From Deltaproteobacteria bacterium Ga0077539 (lineage in GTDB: Bacteria > Myxococcota_A > Polyangia > Polyangiales > Ga0077539): a stretch of DNA of 64,000 bases. Where the stretch lies: the NCBI GenBank assembly GCA_001465015.1, contig LNEO01000113.1, forward strand, positions 21,961 through 85,960. The letters are read 5' to 3'. The notes under the pieces are model-generated. The model searched no databases. It was not told where the DNA came from and saw only the letters and a list, made by a program, of their open reading frames with translations. Position numbers and translations under genes: made by a program. Positions 18,901 through 26,713 of this stretch are shown here, piece after piece (the first letter of the stretch is position 1; every line of letters starts with the position of its first letter).

Positions 18901-19784
18901 CGGACATCCCCGTGACGATGGCGCTCGCGCGCCCCGGGTTCGCAGACCAGACCGACAGCGAGCTCGCCGACGAGGACGTGTTTCAGTCGATCCTGCTCAA
19001 GGTCGAGACCGAAGACGGAACGCGCTGGGTCTCGGCCTCCGATCGTGACGCTCCGCTCGGCTATCTCCCGCCGGCGGTGTCGGGACAGCCTGCGCTCTTG
19101 CTCGACGCGAACGCGACGCGCGTGACGCTCCCCGTGACGCCCGAGGGCACGCACTCGCGCACCGCTGAGGTGCGCATGCAGCTCGAGGCCGACGGCGCCG
19201 CGACCGCCACCGTCGTCGAGACGCTGCGTGGCTCGTGGGGTGTCTCGTGGCGCGACTCGCTGCGGCGCATCGACGGCGCCAACCTCGAGCGCGAGTTCGA
19301 GGGCTACGTTGGCAGGCAGGTCGCAGCCGCGTCGCTCACGAGCTTGACCATCGATCATCGCGCGGACCTCGATCGAGATCTCACGATGCGCTACGCGTTT
19401 CGCGCGCCGGACGTCGCGTCCGTGGGCGAGGGCGGCGAGCTCGTGTTCGAGGGGGTCTTTCCTGCGGAGCTCGCGTCCACCTACGCCGCGCGTCAGCGGC
19501 GGACCGTGGCCATGTACCACCCCGAGACGGTCGACGCGACGCTCGACCTGCGCGTCTCGCTGCCGTCTGGCGCTCGCGCAGAGCTCCCGGCGCCGCGCGA
19601 AGTCAGCGCGCCTGGCGTTCGCTGGAACATTCGCTACGAGCAGACCGCGGACGGCTTTCGAATGCTGCGTCGCGTGCTCGTGCCGGGAGGCCGCATCGCA
19701 GCGAGCGACTACGCCCAGTTCGCTGAGGCGATCCGCGGGCTCGATCGCGCAGAGCAGCAGCGCGTGACGATCCGCCTGCGCTGA
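15975..19784 (+). CDS. Paralogous DUF3857/transglutaminase-like lipoprotein with lost catalytic triad
   Basis: About 1269 residues from ATG 15975, which overlaps the previous stop as ATGA; an internal ATG before RPATVIAARW is a second candidate. The signal ends ALSMAAISCAG, a plausible though imperfect lipobox. It has the same architecture as its upstream neighbour: sensor-like N-terminal region, TPR-like helices, DUF3857 (RRVFEDGSALELTHNILD), transglutaminase-like core and beta tail. Aligning the core to the neighbour puts Ser962 (TARSGHRARVL) at the Cys position, Ser at the His position (DVFQSILLKV) and no Asp in the third strand (WVSASDRDA). It is therefore probably a binding or scaffolding pseudoenzyme acting with its active partner. 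Convergent with the FHA gene. Confidence 0.78.
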   Translation: MSTRIQQAHPATMSRPATVIAARWLCAALSMAAISCAGVARNAAGNERTLAALRAGATRGDAALRRSAALAELVAPGGDPARAESTINELARARDVRALFVRASTDAQQGRFAEARDGFVAVIDRAREQTGDPLAPALAELSASRLVALRADAAGFRDAYAPLIDRVANDPGALGSAATYEVLETAVRWAREKGDRAAADRWTRAANCVTRWRVAGAFGPHPMVRFDERLDPESTAPLSGEYDLGPGRGRRPVYDVYARGCASNLGSGRTQDGVFVAATDLVLDRQGTGVLRVESPNPFVVIVDGEEVGRVDPRRDPAGTIAAIRLQLAPGRHTLRVKLASRYFSPLLVAAFSDDAGRPLGAFETANAGAFAAPPTVLEPEVVASPTEPFERFARALLSFSRRDAVAARELLRPLAADDAPAMTQLAWADVVLSDPFTPAQVARDRARRAFEAARRRDPRAFFPMLALARLAAADDRQDAALELARTANQRFPNNPEIVADLADRLLERNWEGESRALVEAIAPRLGPDVCWPTRLLYSLAQRRGDGQTERSLAERLRDCDALSESSAFTAMRQRRWGDAGQEYTRLLEGDADARALRRAVADIARQSGSWADAERGYAAILREQPEDASLRVDLADLRLALGDEVSARSLLAREFTASPSEMSELLRAHALLSKRDALDAYRLDGAEVLRGYRPRARRYDDGQVLVLDYTVRRVFEDGSALELTHNILDLRTQEAVDDHATFTPPEGATLTLLRTHKADGRVLEPEAIARLDAVAYPDVHPGDAIEYEFVRVFPANEVTAGGFRSERFYFQGDSMPYDRTEFVLVLPSAMERRLVVSPRGDMPVVQRREHGGALVELRWGLRESLRREPEQMSVNTREFSPSVDCGVERTWPRMVAAIRERLAEASPRDPAAVRLVGQLTASASRRADKLARIYRWVLGNIDQDGGGTPFASAPTMLTARSGHRARVLQYMLELADIPVTMALARPGFADQTDSELADEDVFQSILLKVETEDGTRWVSASDRDAPLGYLPPAVSGQPALLLDANATRVTLPVTPEGTHSRTAEVRMQLEADGAATATVVETLRGSWGVSWRDSLRRIDGANLEREFEGYVGRQVAAASLTSLTIDHRADLDRDLTMRYAFRAPDVASVGEGGELVFEGVFPAELASTYAARQRRTVAMYHPETVDATLDLRVSLPSGARAELPAPREVSAPGVRWNIRYEQTADGFRMLRRVLVPGGRIAASDYAQFAEAIRGLDRAEQQRVTIRLR

Positions 19785-19802
19785 CGCGCGTCGGCGCTCA
19801 GG

Positions 19803-19823
19803 GCGCGTTGCCGATCAGCGCGC
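19803..19823. terminator. Possible hairpin between convergent genes
   Basis: GCGCGTTG-CCGAT-CAGCGCGC forms an 8-bp stem with one G-U pair and a 5-nt loop, in the 64-nt gap between two convergent stops (19784 and 19849). There is no clear U-run on either side. A bidirectional or factor-assisted terminator is possible but unproven. Confidence 0.35.
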
Positions 19824-19848
19824 GCTGACAGGGGCGCGGGGCGGCGCG

Positions 19849-20583
19849 CTATCGATAGTTGAACTGGATCGCGTGGCCGCACACCAAGAACACATCGCCG
19901 TCGTCGATGCGCTTTTGCTGCAGCTTCGCGCCACGAAACTCGACGCCGTTGAGGCTCTGGTTGTCGAGCATCCACCACGCGCCGTTGTGCTTCATCACCT
20001 TGGCGTGTTGCCTCGACACGTTGGTGTCGCGGATCACGACTTCGCAGACCTTCTGGCCGCGACCGATGAAGAACTCCTCTTTGTCCACGAGGTACTCTTG
20101 CCCCTCGAACGTCGCAAAGAGCTGCTTTTCGCGCGCCGGCATGGGCGGCGGCATTCGCGGCGGCCCTCCGCCGGGCATCGGGGGCGGCGGCTTCGGCATG
20201 GGCGGCATGCCGCCTGGACCTTGCAGCGTGCTGCCGGCCATCGGCGGAAGTGACGGGCGCGGCATCGGCGGCGGCGCGCCGCCACCGGGCATCGTTGGCA
20301 GCTTCGGGATCGCTGGCGCTCCGCCGGGCCGCGGCATCGGCGGCGGCATGCTCGGCGGACCAGCCATCGGGCGCGGCGCGGGCGCGGGCGCGGGCGGGGC
20401 TGTCGGCGCGGCGCGAGGCGCGAACACCGAGCGACCTTGCGCTTGCAGGTACGCGCGAATCGCCTCGTTTACGAGGTAGTCGACGCTCTGCTCGTTTTCC
20501 GCGGCGAGGCTCTCGAGCGACTCCCAGAGGGCGTCGCGACAGTGAAAAGTGCGCGGGCTCTTGCGGTTGGGGTCATCCACCAT
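19849..20583 (-). CDS. RHH-like / Pro-Met-rich linker / FHA domain protein (copy 2)
   Basis: 244 residues. Residues 10-50 (RTFHCRDALWESLESLAAENEQSV, DYLVNEAIRAYL) resemble a ribbon-helix-helix unit: a strand followed by two helices and an NEAIRxYL end. Residues 55-150 are a Pro/Met/Gly linker (PPMPKPPPPMPGGGPP). Residues 155-244 are an FHA domain with FIGRGQKVCEVVIRD, VSRQHAKVMKHN, SLNGVEF and DGDVFLVCGHAIQF. The phosphopeptide-binding residues (GR, SRQH, N in SxNG) are in place, so pThr binding is likely. The RHH-like start suggests DNA binding or dimerisation, which would couple Ser/Thr kinase signalling to DNA. This is inference. Copy 1 lies 22 nt upstream, so the two are probably one operon. 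Confidence 0.75.
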   Translation of the reverse strand: MVDDPNRKSPRTFHCRDALWESLESLAAENEQSVDYLVNEAIRAYLQAQGRSVFAPRAAPTAPPAPAPAPRPMAGPPSMPPPMPRPGGAPAIPKLPTMPGGGAPPPMPRPSLPPMAGSTLQGPGGMPPMPKPPPPMPGGGPPRMPPPMPAREKQLFATFEGQEYLVDKEEFFIGRGQKVCEVVIRDTNVSRQHAKVMKHNGAWWMLDNQSLNGVEFRGAKLQQKRIDDGDVFLVCGHAIQFNYR

Positions 20584-20605
20584 CGGAATCGACCTTCTGG
20601 CGCGG

Positions 20606-21463
20606 TCAGCGGTACACGAAAGTCACTTCGTAATCGCAGATTTTGAAGACGTCGCCGTGGTCGATTCTCTTTCGATCGATTTTGGCGCCCATGAATTCAA
20701 CACCGTTTGTGCTCTGCTGATCGACCATCCAGTACTGACCGTTGTGCAACACGACGACGGCGTGTCGGCGCGAAACGTTGGAGTCTCGGATGCACAGGTC
20801 GCTCGTCTTCTGACCGCGCCCGATGATGAACTCTTCTTTGGTCACCGGGTGATCGACGCCCTCGTAGATGGCGACGAGCTGCTGCTGCGCTGGCGCTGCG
20901 CGATACGCGGCCGCGGGCGGCGCCATGGGTGGCGGCGCCATCGGTGGCGGCGCCATCGGTGGCGGCGCCATCGGCATCGGAGGAACCTTCGGCGTGTTGG
21001 GCATCGGCGCAGGAGCCGCAGCGGAGGCGCGAGGCGCGCTTGGCGGGGCGCCAGGACCGGATCGCAGCGGGGGAATCGCGGGCATTCCGGGACGCGACGT
21101 CGGGCCTGCGGGCGTTCCGACGGGCGGGCGCGCGTTGCCAGGGAGCGTCGGCATTTTGGGCGCTCCGCCAACGGACGACGGCATCGTCGGGATCGCTGGG
21201 GTGCGAGGCGGCGCTCCGCCGACGGACGTCGCTGGAACGGGCGGACGTGCGGTGGGAGCAGGCGTCGAAGGCGCCGGCGGCGCGGGTGGAACGCTGACGC
21301 GTCCGCCCTGCTGTTGCCGCGAGCGCGCGTACTGACGCATCGCCTCGTTGATCAAGTAATCCACCGAGCATTCGAGCTCACCGCTCAACTGCTCGAACGT
21401 CTCCCAGAGATAGTCCCGGCACTGAAAGTGTCGGAGCGTCTTCTTGTTGGGATCGGTGGCCAT
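20606..21463 (-). CDS. RHH-like / repeat linker / FHA domain protein (copy 1)
   Basis: 285 residues, a paralogue of the next gene downstream. Residues 10-50 (HFQCRDYLWETFEQLSGELECSV, DYLINEAMRQYA) are the RHH-like unit. Residues 55-185 are a low-complexity Pro/Ala/Gly/Met linker containing tandem MAPPP repeats. Residues 195-285 are the FHA domain (FIIGRGQKTSDLCIRD, NVSRRHAVVVLHN, STNGVEFMGAK, GDVFKICDYEV). The Ser-Arg-Arg-His and Thr-Asn-Gly residues expected for phosphothreonine binding are present. The stop of the HEAT-like lipoprotein gene lies 72 nt upstream on the same strand, so a three-gene unit is possible. The large kinase at 31388 is a candidate source of phosphorylated partners, on family grounds only. 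Confidence 0.75.
   Translation of the reverse strand: MATDPNKKTLRHFQCRDYLWETFEQLSGELECSVDYLINEAMRQYARSRQQQGGRVSVPPAPPAPSTPAPTARPPVPATSVGGAPPRTPAIPTMPSSVGGAPKMPTLPGNARPPVGTPAGPTSRPGMPAIPPLRSGPGAPPSAPRASAAAPAPMPNTPKVPPMPMAPPPMAPPPMAPPPMAPPAAAYRAAPAQQQLVAIYEGVDHPVTKEEFIIGRGQKTSDLCIRDSNVSRRHAVVVLHNGQYWMVDQQSTNGVEFMGAKIDRKRIDHGDVFKICDYEVTFVYR
20916..20975. repeat. Four tandem 15-bp units in FHA linker
   Basis: Four consecutive copies of GGCGGCGCCATCGGT with single-base differences in the first and last copies. On the minus strand they encode repeats of Met-Ala-Pro-Pro-Pro in the linker of the FHA protein at 20606-21463. The unit is a multiple of three, so copy-number change would lengthen or shorten the linker without breaking the frame. 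Confidence 0.85.
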
Positions 21464-21535
21464 CGTTTCTTCCGTAGTTGTTCTAGCAAATCGTCGCGGG
21501 GAGAGCGGTGTCGATCAACGTCAACGAGCGACTCG

Positions 21536-23092
21536 CTACGGTGTGGGGCGCACCCTCGGCGCGGTGGCAGCCGCGGGTCCTGGGTTGAGCACTCGTCGCA
21601 GCGCTTCGCGCGCGCGGCGAGCGACCGGTCCGAGCGTCGTGAGCTGCTCGGCGCTCCAGCCGGGACCGGTGATCGCGGTCGTGTCGGCTTGCAGGGCCTC
21701 GATGCGAGCGGCGTCCGAGGCGTCGCCCTTGCTGCCGAGGAAGAGCAGCGCCATCGCGCGAATGTGCACGTTCGTGCTGGAAATCTGCTGGCGCATCACT
21801 TCGCGTGGTGGCGGCGCGAAGTCTCCGATGGCCACCGCGTAGCCGTTGATTTCACGGAACGTGTAGCCCTCGAACGCCGGCTGGCCGCGCGGCACGGCCC
21901 GCGTCGCCGCGAGGTGCTGAACGAACGTCGGAATGATCGGCGCTCCGCCGAGCTTCAAGATCGCCTCGCCGACCTTCCAGCGCAGCACGTACTCGCTGTT
22001 GGCCTCTCCGCCGTTGGTCGTGTCGAAGATCTGCCAGAGCTGCGGGAGGATCGTGCTGTTTTGCGTCTCGCCGATACGGTCGACCGCGAGGCCGCGCAGC
22101 TCGACGTCCGAGCCGATGGTCGTGCTGGTCGCGATCGCGAGCAACGGCGTCGCGTCTTCTCGCGACACGTGCCCTTGAATCGCAGACAGCGCGGCCTTTC
22201 GTCGCTCGATCGGCGGACCATTGGTGCCAGCGAGGCGAATGAAGTACGCGGTCCCTGCCGGGCGATTCAGCGCGGCGAGGGCCTGGTGCATGATCGCGAG
22301 GAGGCCGTCACGAAGTCGTTCGGTCGCACGATCGATGCGAGGCCCGTCGATCGCGGTCCCCGCGGGAGCGCCTTGACGCAACAGTCGCTCCGCCGCCTGG
22401 CGCAGCCGCTGCTGCGACGCAGGCCCGCCGATTTCGTCACACACCGTGACCATGCGACGGACGGCGTTGTCCTTGACCGGATCGCTGCCGACCGTCTGGA
22501 TCAACGTCGCGATGTTGTTCATCACGCGGACGGTGTCCTCGTTGCCGTTGATCCCCTGGACGATCATGTCGCCTGCCTGGGGACCCACTGCCTGAACAAG
22601 CTGCTCGGCTGTGTACGACCCGGCCAGCGCGCGCGAGTTGAGGTCGGCCATCACCCACTGAACGAGCTCGCTCGCCAGCTCTCGACGGTCGGCATCCGCG
22701 GCGTGCCTCAGCAGCACGTAGCCCGCGTCCTTCGCGCGAATCATCGTCTCTGTCGGCGCTGGCGCCGACTGCTGTCCCTGACCGCGCATCTGCTGCTTGA
22801 GCGGCTCGAGCAAGTCGTGGATGATCGCCTCGCGGTCCTCCCGCGCCATGACGCCGAGCGCTTGGTTGAGCAGCTCGAGGCCGTTGGCGTTGGGGTGCTT
22901 CATCTCGATCAGAGCCTGCGCGGCGCGAACTCGCAGCGCGCGCGGGTACTTCTGACCGAGGAGGACCGCGGTAATCTTGCCCGGCCCGCGCACGGTGCGC
23001 TTCCAGTGGTTGATGTCCGCTTCCGAAACTCCGCATCCGGCGGCTGTCAGCAGGATCGCGGCAATTGCCGCGCGCATCGCGCTCGTTCGCAT
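21536..23092 (-). CDS. HEAT-like repeat lipoprotein
   Basis: 518 residues. The signal MRTSAMRAAIAAILLTAAGC ends in a good lipobox with Cys20, so this should be a lipid-anchored envelope protein. The rest is a string of two-helix units with conserved Ala/Leu spacing and interspersed Asp/Arg, for example YPRALRVRAAQALIEMKHPN and YVLLRHAADADRRELASEL. They look like HEAT or PBS-lyase-type repeats and form a solenoid binding surface. No catalytic motif is seen. The N-terminal part mentions only a Trp-containing segment (DINHWKRTVRGPGK), as in related myxobacterial lipoproteins. It sits upstream of the FHA pair and diverges from ftsK. Confidence 0.7.
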   Translation of the reverse strand: MRTSAMRAAIAAILLTAAGCGVSEADINHWKRTVRGPGKITAVLLGQKYPRALRVRAAQALIEMKHPNANGLELLNQALGVMAREDREAIIHDLLEPLKQQMRGQGQQSAPAPTETMIRAKDAGYVLLRHAADADRRELASELVQWVMADLNSRALAGSYTAEQLVQAVGPQAGDMIVQGINGNEDTVRVMNNIATLIQTVGSDPVKDNAVRRMVTVCDEIGGPASQQRLRQAAERLLRQGAPAGTAIDGPRIDRATERLRDGLLAIMHQALAALNRPAGTAYFIRLAGTNGPPIERRKAALSAIQGHVSREDATPLLAIATSTTIGSDVELRGLAVDRIGETQNSTILPQLWQIFDTTNGGEANSEYVLRWKVGEAILKLGGAPIIPTFVQHLAATRAVPRGQPAFEGYTFREINGYAVAIGDFAPPPREVMRQQISSTNVHIRAMALLFLGSKGDASDAARIEALQADTTAITGPGWSAEQLTTLGPVARRAREALRRVLNPGPAAATAPRVRPTP

Positions 23093-23448
23093 CCGTCCCT
23101 CGGGCTGTCCGATTCAAATCGAGACCCGCGCCGCCGTGTACCCCACAGGAGTCCCTCGCGGGTTCGTCGGAAACAGCGGGCTCTTTGCACTCTTCTATCG
23201 CGCGACCACGATGATAGAGGATGGCCCCTACGGGTCAACACCATACGCGGCTATGCGAGAGATTGTCGGTGTCGCCCAGCGCGGCTGCGAAAAAAACGTC
23301 CATCCGTTCGCTCCGTAGACCACGCAACGCGCCCGAGCCACCCCCGCCGAGAGGCGCTCGATCGAGCCAACGCGGGCGGCGGTCCATGGCCTGTCGGTTA
23401 TTCGCGCCCTTCGGTGACCCTGTGGCATGGCCTCTGGGAGTCGAATCT
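23093..23448. other. Divergent intergenic region upstream of ftsK and HEAT lipoprotein
   Basis: A 356-nt stretch without a convincing gene. Short open frames run through it but have no family match I recognise and overlap the opposite-strand gene. It must contain the promoters of both flanking genes; I see no clear -35/-10 pair. A GGGAG at 23436-23440 lies 8 nt before ATG 23449 and is the likely ribosome binding site of ftsK. The neighbouring TCGAATC resembles a tRNA T-loop, but its flanks do not pair. Confidence 0.5.
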
Positions 23449-26400
23449 ATGGTGTCCCGCGCTCGCGCCGCTCCCGAAAGCCCCGCCACCGCAGGACGGG
23501 ATGACCGCTCGCCTGCTCCGCCCCGAAGCGCTGAAAGGCCCGTCGGTCCGCGAAGAACCGGCCCGTCCAACGGAACGACCGGCGCGATCGCTCCCGTCGA
23601 GCCCCCACCTGTCGCAGGCAAGCGGCACGAAGTTCTCGGGCTCGTCGCCCTGGCGCTCGCGTCCCTCTCGGGCCTGGCGCTCGCGAGCTACGACTCGCGC
23701 GGCGGGCGGGACTGGGTTGGCCCGGCGGGCGCGACCGTCGCCGAGGCGCTCGTCGCGGTGCTCGGGACGGCTTCGGTTCTGGTCCCCGTCGCGCTCTTGG
23801 TGCAGAGCATCCAGTTTTTTCGCCGCACGACGCAGCCCGTCCGTCCGCTGAGAGTGCTCGGGACGGTCGCGATCGTCGTGACCATCGCGACCGCGCTTCA
23901 CCTCACGCTCGGCGAGCGTCCCGTCCTCGGGCACCTCGCTGCTGGAGGCCTCATCGGCGTCTCGACCGGCGAGACGCTTCGCGCCGTGCTCGGAACGGCT
24001 GGCGCGCATCTCGTCGTGCTCACCGCGCTGCTCGTCGCCCTCGTGGTTCGCACGCGCCTGAGCGTCGTCGCGTTCGCGAGGGGCGCAGGCCGCGCGGGAG
24101 CGAAGACGGGCCACTTCGCCAAAGAGGGCGTCGTGACCGTCGCGCGCGCATGGAACAAAGCGCGCGTCGAGGACGAGGCGTCCGACGACATCGCTGACGG
24201 CCCTCGCGTTGTCCCTGCAGAAGACCGCGTCGAAAAGGCTCTCTCGGACGTGCTCGACACGCACGATGAGGGGCTGGACTCGTTCGACGCACCTGCAGGC
24301 GAGCTGACTTCTTCGCGAGATCCTGCCGGCGCCGAGCTGTTTGCATCCAACGCCGCAGCGAGCCCAGCGGCGCTCTTCGCGCCCGAGCAGCACGACAGTC
24401 CGCCGCGCTCGTCGAACGGACCGCCCGACGTTCTCGCCCTCGACGACGCGTTTTCGCCTCCGACACCAGAGGCAGCCGCGCCCGTCGAGCTGTCCAACAA
24501 GAAGCGACCGAGCAAGAAGAGCGCGCCGCCGCCGGTCGCGCCCGCTCTCGGCGTCGCGATCGCAGCGCCCGAAGTGAACAACGACGGCGCGCGCGTCGCG
24601 CGAGCGCCCGTCTCGACCCCGCCGATGCCGCCGATCGTGATCGCTCCTTCGATGCAACCTCCAGCGCAGCTCGAGCTCGATCCCGCGCGCATCGCAGAAG
24701 CCGACAGCGCGCTGCTCATGGATCTTCCTCGCGCAGATACGAAGGGCCGTCCGACGCCTGTCGAGGCCTTGACCGCCGCAGACTCGCCCGCGCCAAAGCG
24801 CCGCGCTGCCCGCCGCGTCGCGCGCGCTGTCGTCGTCGAGGGTGACCCGCTCCCGCCGGCCGCGGTCGCGCCGATCGACGCGGCCCCCGCTGTGATCGTG
24901 CCGCCGCCGATCGTCGCCGCACCGAAGCCCGCTCCACGCGTGAGCGTCTCGCCGCCGGCGCAGCCGACTCCACCCGCGACGCAACCGGCGAAGTCTGTCC
25001 CTCCGCCCGCGCCCACGGCGGACGTAGCCGCGCTCGATCCGCTGCCGATCGTGTCGCACGAAGAAGAGATCGCCGCGGCGCTCGAGACTCCGCCCGAGTC
25101 TGCGCCCCCGCCGCGCGTCGCGGTGAGCGCGCCGGTCGACTACCTCTTTCCCTCGGCCGGGCTGCTCACTGCGGCGCCGCGCGACGGCATCACGGTGGAC
25201 GAGACGGCGCTGCGCGCCCAGGCCGAACGTCTCGTAAAGACTCTGAAAGATTACCAAATCGAGGGTGAGATCGCCGAGATTCACCCGGGCCCGGTCGTCA
25301 CGACGTTCGAGTTTGTTCCGACCGCAGGGACAAAGCTCACGCGCATCGCGGCGCGCTCGGATGACATCGCGATGTCGCTGGCGGTGAACAAGGTTCGAAT
25401 CGTCGCTCCGATCCCTGGCAAGGGCCGGGTCGGCTTCGAGATCCCGAACCCGTCGCGCAAGACCGTGTTCTTTCGAGAGCTCGTCGAGACCGAGGCGTTC
25501 AGCAAGCTCGGCGGCGCGTTGCCGGTCGCGCTCGGAAAGGACGTCGTCGGCGCTCCTTTCTTCTCGGACCTCGCGTCGATGCCGCACCTGATCGTCGCTG
25601 GCGCGACCGGACAGGGAAAATCCGTCGGCCTCAACGTGATGCTCTGCTCGCTGCTCTACAAGCGAACGCCTGAGGACGTTCGACTGTTGATGATCGACCC
25701 GAAGATGGTCGAGCTCGCTGTGTACGACGGCATTCCTCACATGCTGTTGCCGGTCGTCACGGACATGAAGAAGGCCGCGCTGGCGCTGCGGTGGGTCGTC
25801 GACGAGATGGAGCGGCGGTACACGCTCTTCGCGCAGACCGGCTCGCGCAACATCGGCTCGTACAACGAGCGGGTGGCCAAGGCGATCGAGACGGGCGTTC
25901 CTTTGAAGGGCCTCGCGGGGCCGGTTCGAACGAAACAGACGGGAACAACCACAGACGTGTCCAAGTCCCCCGACGCAGCGCCGGACAGCGCTCCGCCGGA
26001 CCCCACCCGGCTGCCGTTCATCGTTGTTGTCGTCGACGAGTTCGCGGATCTCATGATGGTCGCAGGAAAAGAGGTCGAAGCCGCCGTCGCCCGCCTCGCG
26101 CAAAAGGCCCGCGCCGCAGGAATTCACGTGATCTTGGCGACGCAGCGCCCGTCGGTCGACGTGATCACTGGCATGATCAAGGCCAATTTCCCGTCTCGGG
26201 TCGGGTTCAAAGTCACCTCGAAGGTGGACTCGAGGACGATCCTCGACCAGCAAGGCGCGGAGAACCTGCTCGGAAAGGGCGACATGTTGATCCTTCCTCC
26301 GGGTTCGAGCGACCTGCGCCGTGTTCACTGCGCGTTCGTCTCGGAGGACGAGGTTCAAGCGATCGCCGACCACTGGAGAAATCAGGGCGTGCCGACGTAT

Positions 26401-26655
26401 GACGACGAGATCCTCCGCCCGCGCGAGGAGGACCAGGAGAACGCTGGTGAAGAGCCCGAGATCAAGGTCCCCGCAGAGAAGTACGAGAAGGCTGTCGCCC
26501 TCGTGCTCTCGTCCCGACGCTGCTCGGTCTCGTGGATCCAGCGGCAGCTCGCCATCGGATACAACGTCGCAGCGCGAATCGTCGAGCGAATGGAGCGCGA
26601 CGGCATCGTGTCCGCTCCGCGAGGCCCCGGAAAAGACCGAGAAGTCCTCGGTTGA
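23449..26655 (+). CDS. ftsK: DNA translocase FtsK/SpoIIIE
   Basis: About 1068 residues from ATG 23449 (GGGAG 8 nt upstream). It anchors at the division septum and pumps DNA to clear the chromosome terminus. Residues 60-200 hold four spans (LGLVALALASLSGLALASYD onward). Then comes a long Pro/Ala linker to about 570, followed by the motor: the alpha/beta domain with the GPVVTTFEF hallmark, Walker A AGATGQGKSVGLNVM and Walker B FIVVVVDEFADLMM. An insert of about 30 residues (GPVRTKQTGTTTDVSKSPDAA) precedes Walker B. The gamma winged-helix domain at the C-terminus (RRCSVSWIQRQLAIGYN) reads KOPS-type sequences. The order is canonical for FtsK. Confidence 0.93.
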   Translation: MVSRARAAPESPATAGRDDRSPAPPRSAERPVGPRRTGPSNGTTGAIAPVEPPPVAGKRHEVLGLVALALASLSGLALASYDSRGGRDWVGPAGATVAEALVAVLGTASVLVPVALLVQSIQFFRRTTQPVRPLRVLGTVAIVVTIATALHLTLGERPVLGHLAAGGLIGVSTGETLRAVLGTAGAHLVVLTALLVALVVRTRLSVVAFARGAGRAGAKTGHFAKEGVVTVARAWNKARVEDEASDDIADGPRVVPAEDRVEKALSDVLDTHDEGLDSFDAPAGELTSSRDPAGAELFASNAAASPAALFAPEQHDSPPRSSNGPPDVLALDDAFSPPTPEAAAPVELSNKKRPSKKSAPPPVAPALGVAIAAPEVNNDGARVARAPVSTPPMPPIVIAPSMQPPAQLELDPARIAEADSALLMDLPRADTKGRPTPVEALTAADSPAPKRRAARRVARAVVVEGDPLPPAAVAPIDAAPAVIVPPPIVAAPKPAPRVSVSPPAQPTPPATQPAKSVPPPAPTADVAALDPLPIVSHEEEIAAALETPPESAPPPRVAVSAPVDYLFPSAGLLTAAPRDGITVDETALRAQAERLVKTLKDYQIEGEIAEIHPGPVVTTFEFVPTAGTKLTRIAARSDDIAMSLAVNKVRIVAPIPGKGRVGFEIPNPSRKTVFFRELVETEAFSKLGGALPVALGKDVVGAPFFSDLASMPHLIVAGATGQGKSVGLNVMLCSLLYKRTPEDVRLLMIDPKMVELAVYDGIPHMLLPVVTDMKKAALALRWVVDEMERRYTLFAQTGSRNIGSYNERVAKAIETGVPLKGLAGPVRTKQTGTTTDVSKSPDAAPDSAPPDPTRLPFIVVVVDEFADLMMVAGKEVEAAVARLAQKARAAGIHVILATQRPSVDVITGMIKANFPSRVGFKVTSKVDSRTILDQQGAENLLGKGDMLILPPGSSDLRRVHCAFVSEDEVQAIADHWRNQGVPTYDDEILRPREEDQENAGEEPEIKVPAEKYEKAVALVLSSRRCSVSWIQRQLAIGYNVAARIVERMERDGIVSAPRGPGKDREVLG

Positions 26656-26713
26656 CCTCGAGGCGCGCACATCGGCTAGTCGAGGCGGGCGGCGAAGCGG
26701 TACGGTCCTCCGT

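Noticed and set aside
22977..23318. 113-codon plus-strand frame before ftsK.
   Set aside because: Overlaps the antisense of the HEAT lipoprotein signal region; no family resemblance and no ribosome binding site.
23430..23452. tRNA T-loop-like TCGAATC near the ftsK start.
   Set aside because: Flanking bases do not pair, and no acceptor stem, D-arm or anticodon arm is found around it.
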